Assembly (NCBI GenBank): GCA_965216425.1
Contig: CBDCFV010000006.1
Coordinates: forward strand, 992,001 to 1,056,000
Direction of reading: 5' to 3'
DNA from: CBDCFV01 sp965216425
Lineage (GTDB): Bacteria; Chloroflexota; Dehalococcoidia; Lucifugimonadales; UBA3495
Length of the DNA stretch: 64,000 nt
Shown here: positions 1 through 8,278 of the stretch, piece after piece
Numbering within the stretch: the stretch's first letter is position 1
How the letters are laid out: each line of letters begins with the position of its first letter
Notes under the pieces: generated by a model
Database searches by the model: none
Told to the model about the DNA's origin: nothing
The model's input: only the letters and a program-made list of their open reading frames with translations
Translations under genes and position numbers: made by a program

Positions 1-265
1 GGAAACGCTGACCAGCTTCCGCGGCGACTCCATCACGTCCACTTGGTCCAGGGCCTACTTCGAGGCCAACCCTGAGGAGGGCGCGGCGCGCTTGGCGTCC
101 GACCTGGAACCGGAAGTGGAGCCGTTAGGGGAACGCTCCCGCGAAATATCGGCCAACGTAGAAAAGCTCCTGTGGGGGCCTACAGCGGTCAAGGTCGACA
201 GCCAAGGCCGCATCTACATCGTAGACAGCCTGCGCCACCGTTTGCAGGTGTACAGGAAAGGGTAG
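1..265 (+). CDS. NHL-repeat protein, C-terminal end (5' truncated by window)
   Basis: An open frame runs from base 2 to the TAG at 263-265 and encodes the last 87 residues of a protein. The final part, AVKVDSQGRIYIVDSLRHR followed by LQVYRKG, matches the NHL/six-bladed propeller repeat pattern (hydrophobic, D-x-x-G-x-(I/L)-(Y/W)-V-x-D-x-x-x-x-R-hydrophobic). NHL propellers usually act as binding or scaffold modules outside the cytoplasm or at the membrane. The start and any signal peptide lie outside the window, so the function cannot be narrowed further. Confidence 0.6.
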   Translation, partial: ETLTSFRGDSITSTWSRAYFEANPEEGAARLASDLEPEVEPLGERSREISANVEKLLWGPTAVKVDSQGRIYIVDSLRHRLQVYRKG

Positions 266-471
266 CAGGGCAATCGCGTTATAAAGCTTGGCGGGCCATT
301 TAACCCCCACGTCTTCACGGGGCGGGCGTGGGTTCCCGTTCCCACGGGAATGACGGAAGGTTTTATGGCAGATTTGGCCTGTCTCGTGCACCGATATTTA
401 GATTGCGATTGCCCTGGAAAGGGTAGCGCTTCGCGTTCAGGCCGGGGGTGAAGCCCGAGGCAGGGCTATCC
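266..471. repeat. Convergent intergenic space with GGGAATGACG palindrome
   Basis: This gap separates the NHL-type gene from the convergent glnS gene. It contains one copy of the dispersed palindrome at 327-356: CGTGGG and CCCACG pair around a short loop, followed by GGGAATGACGG. The hairpin could also act as a transcription barrier between the convergent genes, but it has no T-run. No small gene is supported here. Confidence 0.5.
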
Positions 472-2166
472 CTATCGCCCTGCCTGCTCTATACGCGCCC
501 AACTGTCGCGTAGGGACACCGTGCGATTGAACACCAAGTGGTTTGGCGCGGAGTCCACGGCGTCCACACAGAAGTAGCCCTGCCTTTCGAACTGGTACCG
601 CGCACCCGGCTCGGCGTCAGCCAAGCTGGGCTCCACCTTGCAGGACGCCAGCGTCACCAAGGACTCCGGGTTCAAACCGCTGATAAAGTTCCCCCCGTCT
701 TTCCCGCCGCTTGGGTCGGCGGCCTCGAACAGGTGATTGTACAAGTGTACTTCCGCGTCTACCGCATGTTCCGCGGATACCCAATGCAGCGTCGCTTGCA
801 CCCGGCGTCCATCGGGAGATGAGCCGCCCCTGGATTCAGGGTCGTAGGTGCAATGCAATTCCACCACATCGCCGTTCTCGTCCTTCACGACATCCGTGCA
901 GGTGATGTAGCAAGCGTAGCGCAGCCTCACCTCTCGTCCGGGCGCAAGCCGGAAAAAGCGGCGGGGTGGGTCCTCCCTGAAATCGTCCCGCTCGATATAC
1001 AGCACGCGGGAGAAAGGAACCTTCCGGGTGCCCATGCCGGCGTCCTCCGGATTGTTTACCGCGTCGAAGTCCTCCGTCATCCCCTCTGGATAGTTGTCAA
1101 TCACTACTTTGAGGGGGTGCAAAACGCCCATCACCCGCGGCGCCCGCTGGTTAAGGTCCTCTCGAACACAGTGCTCCAAAAGCGCCAGGTCCACGGTAAT
1201 GTCCCGCTTGGCCACGCCAACCCGTTCGCAAAAATCGCGGATTGCCCTCGGGGTGTAGCCCCGCCGTCGCAACGCGGCCAGAGTGGGCATTCGCGGGTCG
1301 TCCCAGCCGCTGACGTGATCATCTTCCACCAAGGTCAGCAGCCTTCGCTTGCTGAGCACTGTGTGGCTGAGGTTCAGCCTGGCAAATTCAATCTGCTGGG
1401 GATGGTAAATGCCCAGTTGGTCCAAATACCAATCATAAAGCGGGCGGTGGTCCTCGAACTCCAGCGTACAGATGGAATGAGTCACGCCCTCGATGGAGTC
1501 CGTCTGGCCGTGGGTGAAATCATAAGTGGGGTAGACGCACCACTTGTCACCTGTGCGGTGATGTTCCTGGTGCAGAATACGGTACATCACCGGATCACGC
1601 AGGTTGACGTTGGCCGATGCCATATCTATCTTGGCCCGCAGCACCCGCGCGCCGTCCGGAAATTCCCCGGCCTTCATCCGCTGGAACAGGTCCAGGTTCT
1701 CTTCTACCGAGCGGTTCCGGTACGGGCTTTCCCGCCCCGGCTCGGTCAAGGTGCCCCGGTATTCCCTTGTCTCTTCAGCCGACAGGTCGCAAACGTACGC
1801 TTTGCCGGACTCGATTAACTGCACGGCAAAGCGGTAAAGGTCGTCGAAGTAGTCGGAGGCGTAGGTCAGCCGGTCTCCCCAGTCGCACCCCAGCCAGCGC
1901 ACGTCTTCCTGGATCGACTCCACGTACTCCACGTCCTCTTTGACCGGGTTGGTGTCGTCGAACCGCAGGTAGCACATGCCGCCCTGGTTTTCACCGGCCA
2001 CGCCGAAGTTCAGGAAGATGGACTTGGCATGTCCAATGTGGAGATAGCCGTTGGGTTCCGGTGGGAAACGGGTAACGACACGACCGCCGAACTTACCTGT
2101 AACCAGGTCGTCGGCGACGATGCTGCGAACGAAATCGTTTGACTCGGCAGGGGTCGCTGTGGTCAT
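472..2166 (-). CDS. glnS: Glutaminyl-tRNA synthetase
   Basis: Class I aminoacyl-tRNA synthetase that charges tRNA-Gln with glutamine in the cytoplasm. The 564-residue product has the HIGH signature at residues 43-46 within PPEPNGYLHIGH, and a KMSKS-equivalent VLSKRR near residue 270. It also has the GlnRS-typical C-terminal anticodon-binding beta-barrel region, and its length matches bacterial GlnRS. ATG start with an AGGGA-type ribosome site. It begins 15 nt after the end of gltX and is very likely cotranscribed with it. A dedicated GlnRS is a patchily distributed trait in bacteria, most of which use GluRS plus GatCAB. Confidence 0.96.
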   Translation of the reverse strand: MTTATPAESNDFVRSIVADDLVTGKFGGRVVTRFPPEPNGYLHIGHAKSIFLNFGVAGENQGGMCYLRFDDTNPVKEDVEYVESIQEDVRWLGCDWGDRLTYASDYFDDLYRFAVQLIESGKAYVCDLSAEETREYRGTLTEPGRESPYRNRSVEENLDLFQRMKAGEFPDGARVLRAKIDMASANVNLRDPVMYRILHQEHHRTGDKWCVYPTYDFTHGQTDSIEGVTHSICTLEFEDHRPLYDWYLDQLGIYHPQQIEFARLNLSHTVLSKRRLLTLVEDDHVSGWDDPRMPTLAALRRRGYTPRAIRDFCERVGVAKRDITVDLALLEHCVREDLNQRAPRVMGVLHPLKVVIDNYPEGMTEDFDAVNNPEDAGMGTRKVPFSRVLYIERDDFREDPPRRFFRLAPGREVRLRYACYITCTDVVKDENGDVVELHCTYDPESRGGSSPDGRRVQATLHWVSAEHAVDAEVHLYNHLFEAADPSGGKDGGNFISGLNPESLVTLASCKVEPSLADAEPGARYQFERQGYFCVDAVDSAPNHLVFNRTVSLRDSWARIEQAGR

Positions 2167-2181
2167 TGACTGTTCCCTTTA

Positions 2182-3663
2182 CTACTCCTCGATTTGGGAG
2201 GCTTCATCCAACCGGTCGGCGGCCGATTCCAAACGCCGCAACACGCGGTCCCGGCCCAGCACGTCCATAGTCTCAAACAACGGAGGCGCGGCAGTACGCC
2301 CCGTAAACGCAGTGCGCAATACGCCGAAAAACTGCCGGGCCGACAACCCCAACTCGGCCCCAACACCCCTCAGCAACGCTTCAAGGGCTTCGTGGTCAAA
2401 GGACGCCGCCGAGGCAACCTCATCGCGCGCCGTGCGCAGGGCGCTCAAGGTTCTCTGAATGTCCATACCCTTTTGCACCAATGTCTTTGGGTCGTAGTCC
2501 GGCACATCGTTGAAAAAGTAAGACGTCCACTCGTCCGCTTCCGACAGCAGCTTTACCCGCTCTTGCACGAGCGGCACTATACGCTCCAAGTAGGGCCGCT
2601 CCACCGGCAGCGAGTCCTTGGACAGGTCCCGTTCCAGGAAAGGCAGCATACGCTCGGCCAAATCGCCGGTGGACAACTGCCGCATGTAGACCCCGCTCAT
2701 CCACTCCAGCTTCTCCCGGTCGAAAACCGCCGCCGACTTGGTCACCCGGTCCAATGTGAAGTTGCTTGCGATTTCATCCACCGGCAGCACCTCGGTCTTG
2801 TCGTCAAGAGACCAGCCCAAAAGCACCATGAAGTTGACCAGCGCCTCCGGCAGGAAGCCCTCTTCCCGGTACTCAAGCACACTGGTGGCGCCGTGCCGCT
2901 TGGACAACTTGGAACGGTCCGGACCCAGGATTATGGGCAGATGACCGAACTCCGGCGGAGAGAAACCCAGGGCGTCATAAAGTTGCAGATGGCGGGGCGT
3001 GCTGGGCAGCCACTCCTCGGCCCGCAAAACGTGGCTGATTTTCATCAGGTGGTCGTCGGTCACCACAGCCAAGTGGTAGGTCGGAAACCCGTCGGACTTC
3101 AGGATTATGAAGTCCTCCTGCAGGTCGTTCTGCCACTCAACGTCGCCGCGGATCAGGTCATGCACCCTGGTGACGCCCGAGGTTGGCATCCCGAACCGTA
3201 TTACCGGCGCACCGTTTTCAGCTTCCTTGTCTCTGCGTTCCTGGGCCGTCATGGTCCGGCATTCGCAGGCGTGAGCCGTCGTGAAGCCTTGGGCCCTCCG
3301 CTCGTCACGCATCTGGGCCAACCGGTCCCGGCTGCAATAGCAGGGATAGGCGCGGCCTGCCCGCAGCAGCGATGCGGCCAATTCCTGGTAGATGCTCAAC
3401 CGCTCCGACTGGATATACGGCGCGTAAGGCCCGCCAACCCGCGGGCCCTCATCCCACGGGATGTTAAGCCACTCCAAACAGTCCAATACCGCATCCATGG
3501 CCCCTGGGACCAAGCGCTCCTGGTCGGTGTCTTCGACCCTTACGACGAACTTCCCGCCATAGCTCTTGGCGAAGAGCCAATTGAACAGCGCGGTGCGGAC
3601 GTTGCCGATGTGCGGTTCCCCGGTGGGGCTGGGCGCGAATCTAACGCGGACTTCTTCCGCCAC
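2182..3663 (-). CDS. gltX: Glutamyl-tRNA synthetase
   Basis: Class I synthetase attaching glutamate to tRNA-Glu. The 493-residue product carries FAPSPTGEPHIGN (HIGH-type motif at 18-21) and KLSKRHGA near residue 254, followed by the helical anticodon-binding domain. The start is GTG, preceded by GGGAGG five bases upstream. The ribosome site sits directly beside a partial GTCATTCCCGC-type palindrome at 3676-3700, so that repeat lies in the mRNA leader. Located between rluD upstream and glnS downstream in a leftward operon. Confidence 0.96.
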   Translation of the reverse strand: MAEEVRVRFAPSPTGEPHIGNVRTALFNWLFAKSYGGKFVVRVEDTDQERLVPGAMDAVLDCLEWLNIPWDEGPRVGGPYAPYIQSERLSIYQELAASLLRAGRAYPCYCSRDRLAQMRDERRAQGFTTAHACECRTMTAQERRDKEAENGAPVIRFGMPTSGVTRVHDLIRGDVEWQNDLQEDFIILKSDGFPTYHLAVVTDDHLMKISHVLRAEEWLPSTPRHLQLYDALGFSPPEFGHLPIILGPDRSKLSKRHGATSVLEYREEGFLPEALVNFMVLLGWSLDDKTEVLPVDEIASNFTLDRVTKSAAVFDREKLEWMSGVYMRQLSTGDLAERMLPFLERDLSKDSLPVERPYLERIVPLVQERVKLLSEADEWTSYFFNDVPDYDPKTLVQKGMDIQRTLSALRTARDEVASAASFDHEALEALLRGVGAELGLSARQFFGVLRTAFTGRTAAPPLFETMDVLGRDRVLRRLESAADRLDEASQIEE

Positions 3664-3723
3664 GATGGCCTCCCTGTCATTCCCGCTTGCGCGGCAATCC
3701 GGAATTATTGTAACACGGCGGAA

Positions 3724-4680
3724 TCAGCCGACCCTCTGCCGGTCCAGGACCGCCGCCAGCTCCGGCGGCAATTCGGACCGGAATTCCACCGGCTCGCCCG
3801 TCGCCGGATGCCGGAAGCCCAGCCGGTTCGCGTGAAGGAACTGCCGGTCCAGCAAAGGGCTTGACCGCCCGTAAACACCGTCACCCATCAAGGGATGCCC
3901 AATAAAAGACAAGTGTACCCGGATCTGGTGGGTCCGCCCTGTCTCCAGGACCACTTCCAACAGGCTGTAGCTGGCCCGAGCCCCGCCGGATGGCATCAGG
4001 GCCCCGCCGGATGGCACGATATACTCCAGCACCCGGTACCTCGTCCGGGCCTCCCGGCCATCGGGAACCACGGCCATACGCTTGCGGTTGTGCGGGTCCC
4101 TCCCAATTGGCTCGTCTATCACCCCAACCGCTGGCTCCACCTGTCCTGCAGCCAAGGCAAGGTAGCCCTTGTCAACCTGCCGCGCCTTGATCTGGCCCGA
4201 GACGTCCAAGTGGGCTTGGTGCGTCTTGGCCACAACCATCAGACCGGAAGTGTCTTTGTCCAGACGGTGCACAATCCCCGGACGAATCTCGCCACCAACG
4301 CCCTGGATATCCGGGCATATAGCAAGAAGCGCGTTGACCAAGGTGTGGTCTGAATGTCCCGGCCCGGGATGCACCGCCAAACCGGCGGGCTTGTCGATGA
4401 CCGCGATCTGCTCGTCTTGATAGACCACCGTAAGCGGCATCCATTGGGGCACAATTTCGGTCGGCTTGGGCGGCGGGACCGTCAACGTTATATGGTCGCC
4501 GCGCCGTACTTTGCTTGAAACTTTGGACTCGCTCCCGTTCACCAGCGCCAGCCCATCCCCTATCAGCCTTTGCAACTGGGAGCGGGTCAACCCCGTTGGC
4601 TGACCGGCCAGGAACTGGTCCAAGCGAAGGCCGCTCTTATCGACGGTGAATTTCCTGGTTACCTGTCGAGCCGCAGCCAT
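3724..4680 (-). CDS. rluD: RluD/RluA-family 23S rRNA pseudouridine synthase
   Basis: Isomerises uridines to pseudouridine in large-subunit rRNA. An S4-type RNA-binding domain occupies roughly residues 10-70 (LDQFLAGQ, LTRSQLQRLI). The catalytic domain carries the GIVHRLDKDTSGL motif with the nucleophilic Asp at residue 141. The 318-residue length is normal for the family. The gene overlaps the 3' end of lspA by 22 bases, the common lspA-rluD pairing. Oddity: residues 223-234 contain an in-frame duplication (PSGGALMPSGGA) matching a 21-23 bp tandem DNA repeat at about 3983-4017. The exact target uridine (RluD-like or another site) cannot be told from sequence. Confidence 0.92.
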   Translation of the reverse strand: MAAARQVTRKFTVDKSGLRLDQFLAGQPTGLTRSQLQRLIGDGLALVNGSESKVSSKVRRGDHITLTVPPPKPTEIVPQWMPLTVVYQDEQIAVIDKPAGLAVHPGPGHSDHTLVNALLAICPDIQGVGGEIRPGIVHRLDKDTSGLMVVAKTHQAHLDVSGQIKARQVDKGYLALAAGQVEPAVGVIDEPIGRDPHNRKRMAVVPDGREARTRYRVLEYIVPSGGALMPSGGARASYSLLEVVLETGRTHQIRVHLSFIGHPLMGDGVYGRSSPLLDRQFLHANRLGFRHPATGEPVEFRSELPPELAAVLDRQRVG

Positions 4681-5324
4681 CGCCGGTCTTCTTCATAACG
4701 TTCAAGTCGAGAATCGTTTGGTTGAGGCGTTCCCGTTCCGGTCAGGCCCGGTTCGTCCACAGACTCCGCCGGATGGCATGTTGGAGCGGTATCCAACAGA
4801 GGCGGGCCTCCCGTCGGGCTATCGGCCCGTTGCCGGCCGGGCTTCAGGAAGACCCAAGCCAGCAACACCAATCCCACCACAATCGAGGAATCGGCCAAGT
4901 TGAATATCGGCCAAGCCCCCACGTCCAGAAAGTCGGTAACGTGGCCGAAGAGCAACCGGTCGGTCAGGTTCCCTATCGCGCCGCCCACCTGCAGGCCCAA
5001 GCTCAACCGCAGCAAGTTGCCGGGCGGTCGCTGGCTCCGGTAAATCAGCCCCAGGATGACGATGCCAACCACCGCCACGACGATCAGCGGAGTGTTCTGC
5101 CCTTGAAACAGGCCAAAGGCGCTGCCGGTGTTGTAGGTGTGGGTTAACCTGAAAAACCCTTCCGCAGGGAAGGACTGGCTGAGTGGCAGGTATTCCCTGA
5201 CGAGGTACTTGGTGAGCTGGTCGCACAATACGACCAGCGCGGCCAGTTGGAGAAGCGCCAGGTCCCTGAATATGAACGAAGGCCCCTCGCGGGGCGGCGC
5301 GGGACCTTCAGCCTCGGATTCCAT
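4659..5324 (-). CDS. lspA: Lipoprotein signal peptidase II
   Basis: Inner-membrane aspartyl protease that cleaves lipoprotein signal peptides after lipid attachment. Four hydrophobic segments are visible, with the family motifs NTGSAFGLF and GGAIGNLTDRLLFGHVTDF, which hold the two catalytic Asp residues. ATG start chosen at 5324; an in-frame TTG lies one codon earlier. The product (221 residues) is longer than the usual ~160-170 because of a Pro/Gly/Arg-rich, probably cytosolic, tail of ~55 residues. It starts 6 nt after the alpha/beta hydrolase and overlaps rluD. Confidence 0.93.
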   Translation of the reverse strand: MESEAEGPAPPREGPSFIFRDLALLQLAALVVLCDQLTKYLVREYLPLSQSFPAEGFFRLTHTYNTGSAFGLFQGQNTPLIVVAVVGIVILGLIYRSQRPPGNLLRLSLGLQVGGAIGNLTDRLLFGHVTDFLDVGAWPIFNLADSSIVVGLVLLAWVFLKPGRQRADSPTGGPPLLDTAPTCHPAESVDEPGLTGTGTPQPNDSRLERYEEDRRWLRLDR

Positions 5325-5330
5325 CAACCC

Positions 5331-5972
5331 CTACCTCAATTGTCCGGCGAAAAACTTGACCACTTCCGGAACCAGTTGGTCTTCGTACCTGGCCCAGAAA
5401 TGGTCTGCCCCGGGCACGATATGGCATTCGGGAGGCTGGGCGAATGAGTCCAGAATCGTGGGCAGTTGCTCCGACTGCACCAGCTTGTCCCGGTCGCCGG
5501 AAATGACGAAGGTAGGTTGTTTCCCTTTCCGCAAGGCGGTGCTTTCCAAGGCGTGGGCCGGAGGGGAAATCAAAGCAAAGGCTTTGGCTTTCTTATGTAA
5601 ACTGGCATTGCCCAGGACAACCGAGGTGCCGAAAGAGTACCCGGCCAACCCTATTCTCTTGCCGTCTACCTCGGGCCAAGCCTTCAACAAGTCCAAAGCG
5701 CCCAGCACTTCCTGGCTCTCGAACTCGCCCTTCGAATGCTCCCCTTCGCTGTTTCCGACTCCCCGGAAATTGAAGCGGACAGTCACGAACCCGGCCTCTA
5801 CCAAGCCGAACGCCACCGACAGCACCACGTTGTTGTCCATACTGCCGCCGAACAGGGGATGCGGGTGGCAAATCACTACGCCAGGGAAGGGGCCTTCAAC
5901 ATCGCTGGGCTGGGCCACCACTCCCTCGAAGGTCAGTCCCTTGGTATTGAACGATACGGCGCTTTGTCGCAT
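5331..5972 (-). CDS. Alpha/beta hydrolase (dienelactone hydrolase/UPF0227-like)
   Basis: Predicted soluble serine hydrolase of 213 residues. The nucleophile elbow is GYSFGTSV, preceded by FNFRGVGNSEGE (oxyanion region). VISGDRDKLV contributes the acid residue and PGADHFW the catalytic His. The start at 5972 is preferred over an upstream in-frame ATG at 6029, because GGAGG lies nine bases before it and the extra 19 residues look unconserved. It is the first gene of the leftward group that continues with lspA, rluD, gltX and glnS. Substrate unknown. Confidence 0.82.
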   Translation of the reverse strand: MRQSAVSFNTKGLTFEGVVAQPSDVEGPFPGVVICHPHPLFGGSMDNNVVLSVAFGLVEAGFVTVRFNFRGVGNSEGEHSKGEFESQEVLGALDLLKAWPEVDGKRIGLAGYSFGTSVVLGNASLHKKAKAFALISPPAHALESTALRKGKQPTFVISGDRDKLVQSEQLPTILDSFAQPPECHIVPGADHFWARYEDQLVPEVVKFFAGQLR

Positions 5973-6053
5973 GGCCCCAAACCTCCAATTTTCTACGCCC
6001 ATCTTATGAGAGCGCCTAACGTTTGGCAAGGCAACCCCCGATCATGATGCGAC

Positions 6054-6196
6054 CGTCATTCCCGCGCAGTACGACCGTCATTCCCGCGAAAGCGGGAATC
6101 CACCACAACGTCACCGCCTGGCACACCACTCCCCGCATGGGGCCGTCATTCCCGCGAAGGCGGGAATCCACCGCACCGTCACCGTCATTCCCCGCG
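6054..6196. repeat. Cluster of GGGAATGACG-type palindromes
   Basis: Three units of the dispersed element lie head to tail between the hydrolase and ltaE. They are CGTCATTCCCGC...GCGGGAATCC at 6054-6100, GCCGTCATTCCCGCG...CGGGAATCC at 6142-6169, and a half unit at 6182-6196. Each full unit folds as ATTCCCGC pairing with GCGGGAAT. Related units occur at 327-356, 3676-3700, 23828-23853, 25609-25637, 31526-31550, 40259-40285, 51214-51240 and 62742-62768, all outside genes. Confidence 0.85.
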
Positions 6197-6302
6197 GACA
6201 TACCAACTGGAACGGAACGCTATCGTGCAAAAGCCGGTCTGTAGTGTTCACTAATGAATATTGCTAGAATAGCCGGTAACCTACCCAATTACAGGAGCTT
6301 CC

Positions 6303-7355
6303 ATGTCGGTAATAGACCTGCGCAGCGACACCATCACTCAACCCACCGAAGAGATGCGCCAAGCCATGGCCAGGGCCGAAGTGGGCGATGATGTTTACGG
6401 CGAAGACCCCTCCATTAACCGGTTGGAGCAACGGTCCGCGGAAATTCTCGGCAAAGAGGCGGGACTGCTCACCGCCAGCGGCACCATGAGCAACTTGATC
6501 GCGACCTTGACCTATTGCCACCGGGGCGACGAGATTGTCATGGGCGACCAAGCCCACATGTTCTGGAATGAATCGGGCGGCGCATCGGCCCTCGCTGGGG
6601 CCCAGGTACGCTTGGTGCCCAACGACGACCAGGGCCGTATCAACCCGGCCGACTTGGAAGCCGCCATCCGCCCGCCGGGCAACATCCACTTCCCCGCCAC
6701 CACCATGGTCTGCTTGGAAAACACCCACAACCGTTGCAGCGGCGGAGTGCTGACGCCGGAGGACACCGCCCGGATTGGTGAGATTGCCCACGCCGCCGGC
6801 GCAAGCGTGCACTTGGACGGCGCCCGGATATTCAACGCCGCCGTATCGCTCGAAGTCCCGGCCAGCGAACTGGTCAAGGACGTGGACGACGTCAGCTTCT
6901 GCCTATCCAAGGCCTTGAGCTGCCCCGTAGGGTCGGTACTGTGCGGCACCCAGGACTTCATCGACCAAGCCCGCAAGTGGCGCAAGATGGTCGGCGGAGG
7001 CATGAGGCAGGCCGGCGTTCTCGCCGCCGCCGGGCTGGTGGCCCTCGATACGATGATCGACCGCTTGGCTGACGACCACGCCAACGCCCGCCGGCTGTCC
7101 CAAGGCTTGGCCAACATCGACGGCCTTGGCGTCGACCCCGAAAGCATCCAGTCCAACATCGTCATTTTCGACGTCGACTCTTCAGTCGGCACCGCCGCCG
7201 ACCTCATCGCCGCCCTGGACCGTCACGACGTAAAGGTCTCCTCCCCCGGCCCCACGTCCATCCGCATGGTAACCCACCGCCACATAGCCGGCGAAGACAT
7301 AGAAGAGGCCCTGTCCCGCACCTCAAGGGCTGTTGGGGAGTTGAAGGGGAGATAG
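6303..7355 (+). CDS. ltaE: Low-specificity L-threonine aldolase
   Basis: PLP enzyme cleaving L-threonine or L-allo-threonine to glycine and acetaldehyde. The 350-residue product starts VIDLRSDTITQPTEEM, typical of the family, and has VGDDVYGEDP near residue 27. LENTHNRCSGG and HLDGARIFNA (Asp/Arg near the cofactor) follow, and the Schiff-base Lys lies in SFCLSKALSCPVGSVL. Start ATG with AGGAG seven bases upstream. It stands alone, with a palindrome cluster upstream and the putative defence module downstream on the same strand. Confidence 0.93.
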   Translation: MSVIDLRSDTITQPTEEMRQAMARAEVGDDVYGEDPSINRLEQRSAEILGKEAGLLTASGTMSNLIATLTYCHRGDEIVMGDQAHMFWNESGGASALAGAQVRLVPNDDQGRINPADLEAAIRPPGNIHFPATTMVCLENTHNRCSGGVLTPEDTARIGEIAHAAGASVHLDGARIFNAAVSLEVPASELVKDVDDVSFCLSKALSCPVGSVLCGTQDFIDQARKWRKMVGGGMRQAGVLAAAGLVALDTMIDRLADDHANARRLSQGLANIDGLGVDPESIQSNIVIFDVDSSVGTAADLIAALDRHDVKVSSPGPTSIRMVTHRHIAGEDIEEALSRTSRAVGELKGR

Positions 7356-7436
7356 CAGGCGATCAGCGCGTCGGGATCTTGGACGGTCGCGGAAACACCA
7401 GTACGACCCAAGGAATGGTCGCGTGAACATTTAGAA

Positions 7437-7451
7437 GCCCCTATAAGGGGC
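7437..7451. promoter_or_regulatory. Small palindrome upstream of the ATPase/helicase module
   Basis: GCCCC and GGGGC form a perfect 5-bp inverted repeat around TATAA in the 119-base gap between ltaE and the next gene, 23 bases before that gene's start. It could be the end of the ltaE transcript, although no T-run follows, or an operator for the module. The sequence alone does not decide. Confidence 0.3.
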
Positions 7452-7474
7452 CTCATTAGGACTGGGAGGAAGTG

Positions 7475-8278
7475 ATGCCAACGTTCGAGCAAGGATTCGC
7501 CGATGCAGAGAACGCGGCCGATTCGGTATTGAAGGCCTTGAACAGCGTTTCAACGCTGGCAAGGCAACTGCGAAAGGCTGCCCAAGACGGTAACATCGCA
7601 GCAGTGAGAAGGTCCGGCGAACGGCTACAGGATGGCATCAACCTTATCAGGCAGGAAGTCGCCAATGCTGCCGACGCTTGGCCGTTCACCCCTGAAGGAG
7701 AGCAGGAATACCTGCAAGAACAGTACGCCGAGGAGCTAAAAGAGGAGGCTCACAAGAAAAACCTTCAAATATTCGATAGAGACGGCAGGTTGATTGCCCA
7801 TCCGTCGATAGTCAGGGTACTGATCGGGGAACGAGCCGTCCAAATCAACCGTCGCCAAACGTCTACTATACGCCCAACCAAAATCGTAGGGATGCTGGAA
7901 GATCTCCAAAAGCGGCCTCCCAGGTTCAGTTCACAGGCTTTCCTGGAGTCGTTGTATAGCGCTTATGTGGCCTTGACAGGGACCAGGAACACGGACAGGA
8001 TGAGGCTTGGAGAGGTTGGGCAAGTCGTCCAGTTGAGCCGAATCTACGAACTCTTTACAGGACTTCCAGGGACCAACCGAGAGTACACACAACTGGACTT
8101 TGCGCGGGACCTGTATAGCCTAGAGGAGAGCGACGTGAGGGAAACCCGGTACAGGACAAGGGTCTCCTTCCCGGCCTCTACTGGCACCAGGGGAACCCGC
8201 GGGACAATCTCCTTCGTCGGTCCAAATGGAGAGTCCGTAGTATACTACGGCATCCAGTTCACCGGAGGCGGCCGATGA
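7475..8278 (+). CDS. Unrecognised protein, first gene of BrxD-like ATPase/SNF2 module
   Basis: A 267-residue soluble protein that I do not recognise. The N-terminal ~90 residues are helical and charged (for example RQLRKAAQDGN, EYLQEQYAEELKEEA), followed by a mixed alpha/beta region with IFDRDGRLIAHPSIVRVL and IRPTKIVGMLEDLQ. The last ~40 residues are rich in Thr/Gly (TGTRGTRGTISF). No signal peptide or membrane segment is seen. ATG at 7475 was chosen after GGGAGGA; a GTG one codon earlier is possible. Its stop overlaps the next start (ATGA), so it is translationally coupled to the next gene. It may be a DNA-binding or adaptor subunit of the module, but that is inference from position only. 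Confidence 0.75.
   Translation: MPTFEQGFADAENAADSVLKALNSVSTLARQLRKAAQDGNIAAVRRSGERLQDGINLIRQEVANAADAWPFTPEGEQEYLQEQYAEELKEEAHKKNLQIFDRDGRLIAHPSIVRVLIGERAVQINRRQTSTIRPTKIVGMLEDLQKRPPRFSSQAFLESLYSAYVALTGTRNTDRMRLGEVGQVVQLSRIYELFTGLPGTNREYTQLDFARDLYSLEESDVRETRYRTRVSFPASTGTRGTRGTISFVGPNGESVVYYGIQFTGGGR

Noticed and set aside
853..1818. 321-residue plus-strand open frame
   Set aside because: It lies wholly inside glnS on the opposite strand; composition is of shadow type and no domain is recognisable.
2194..3864. 556-residue plus-strand open frame
   Set aside because: It runs antisense across gltX and part of rluD; the sense genes are unambiguous.
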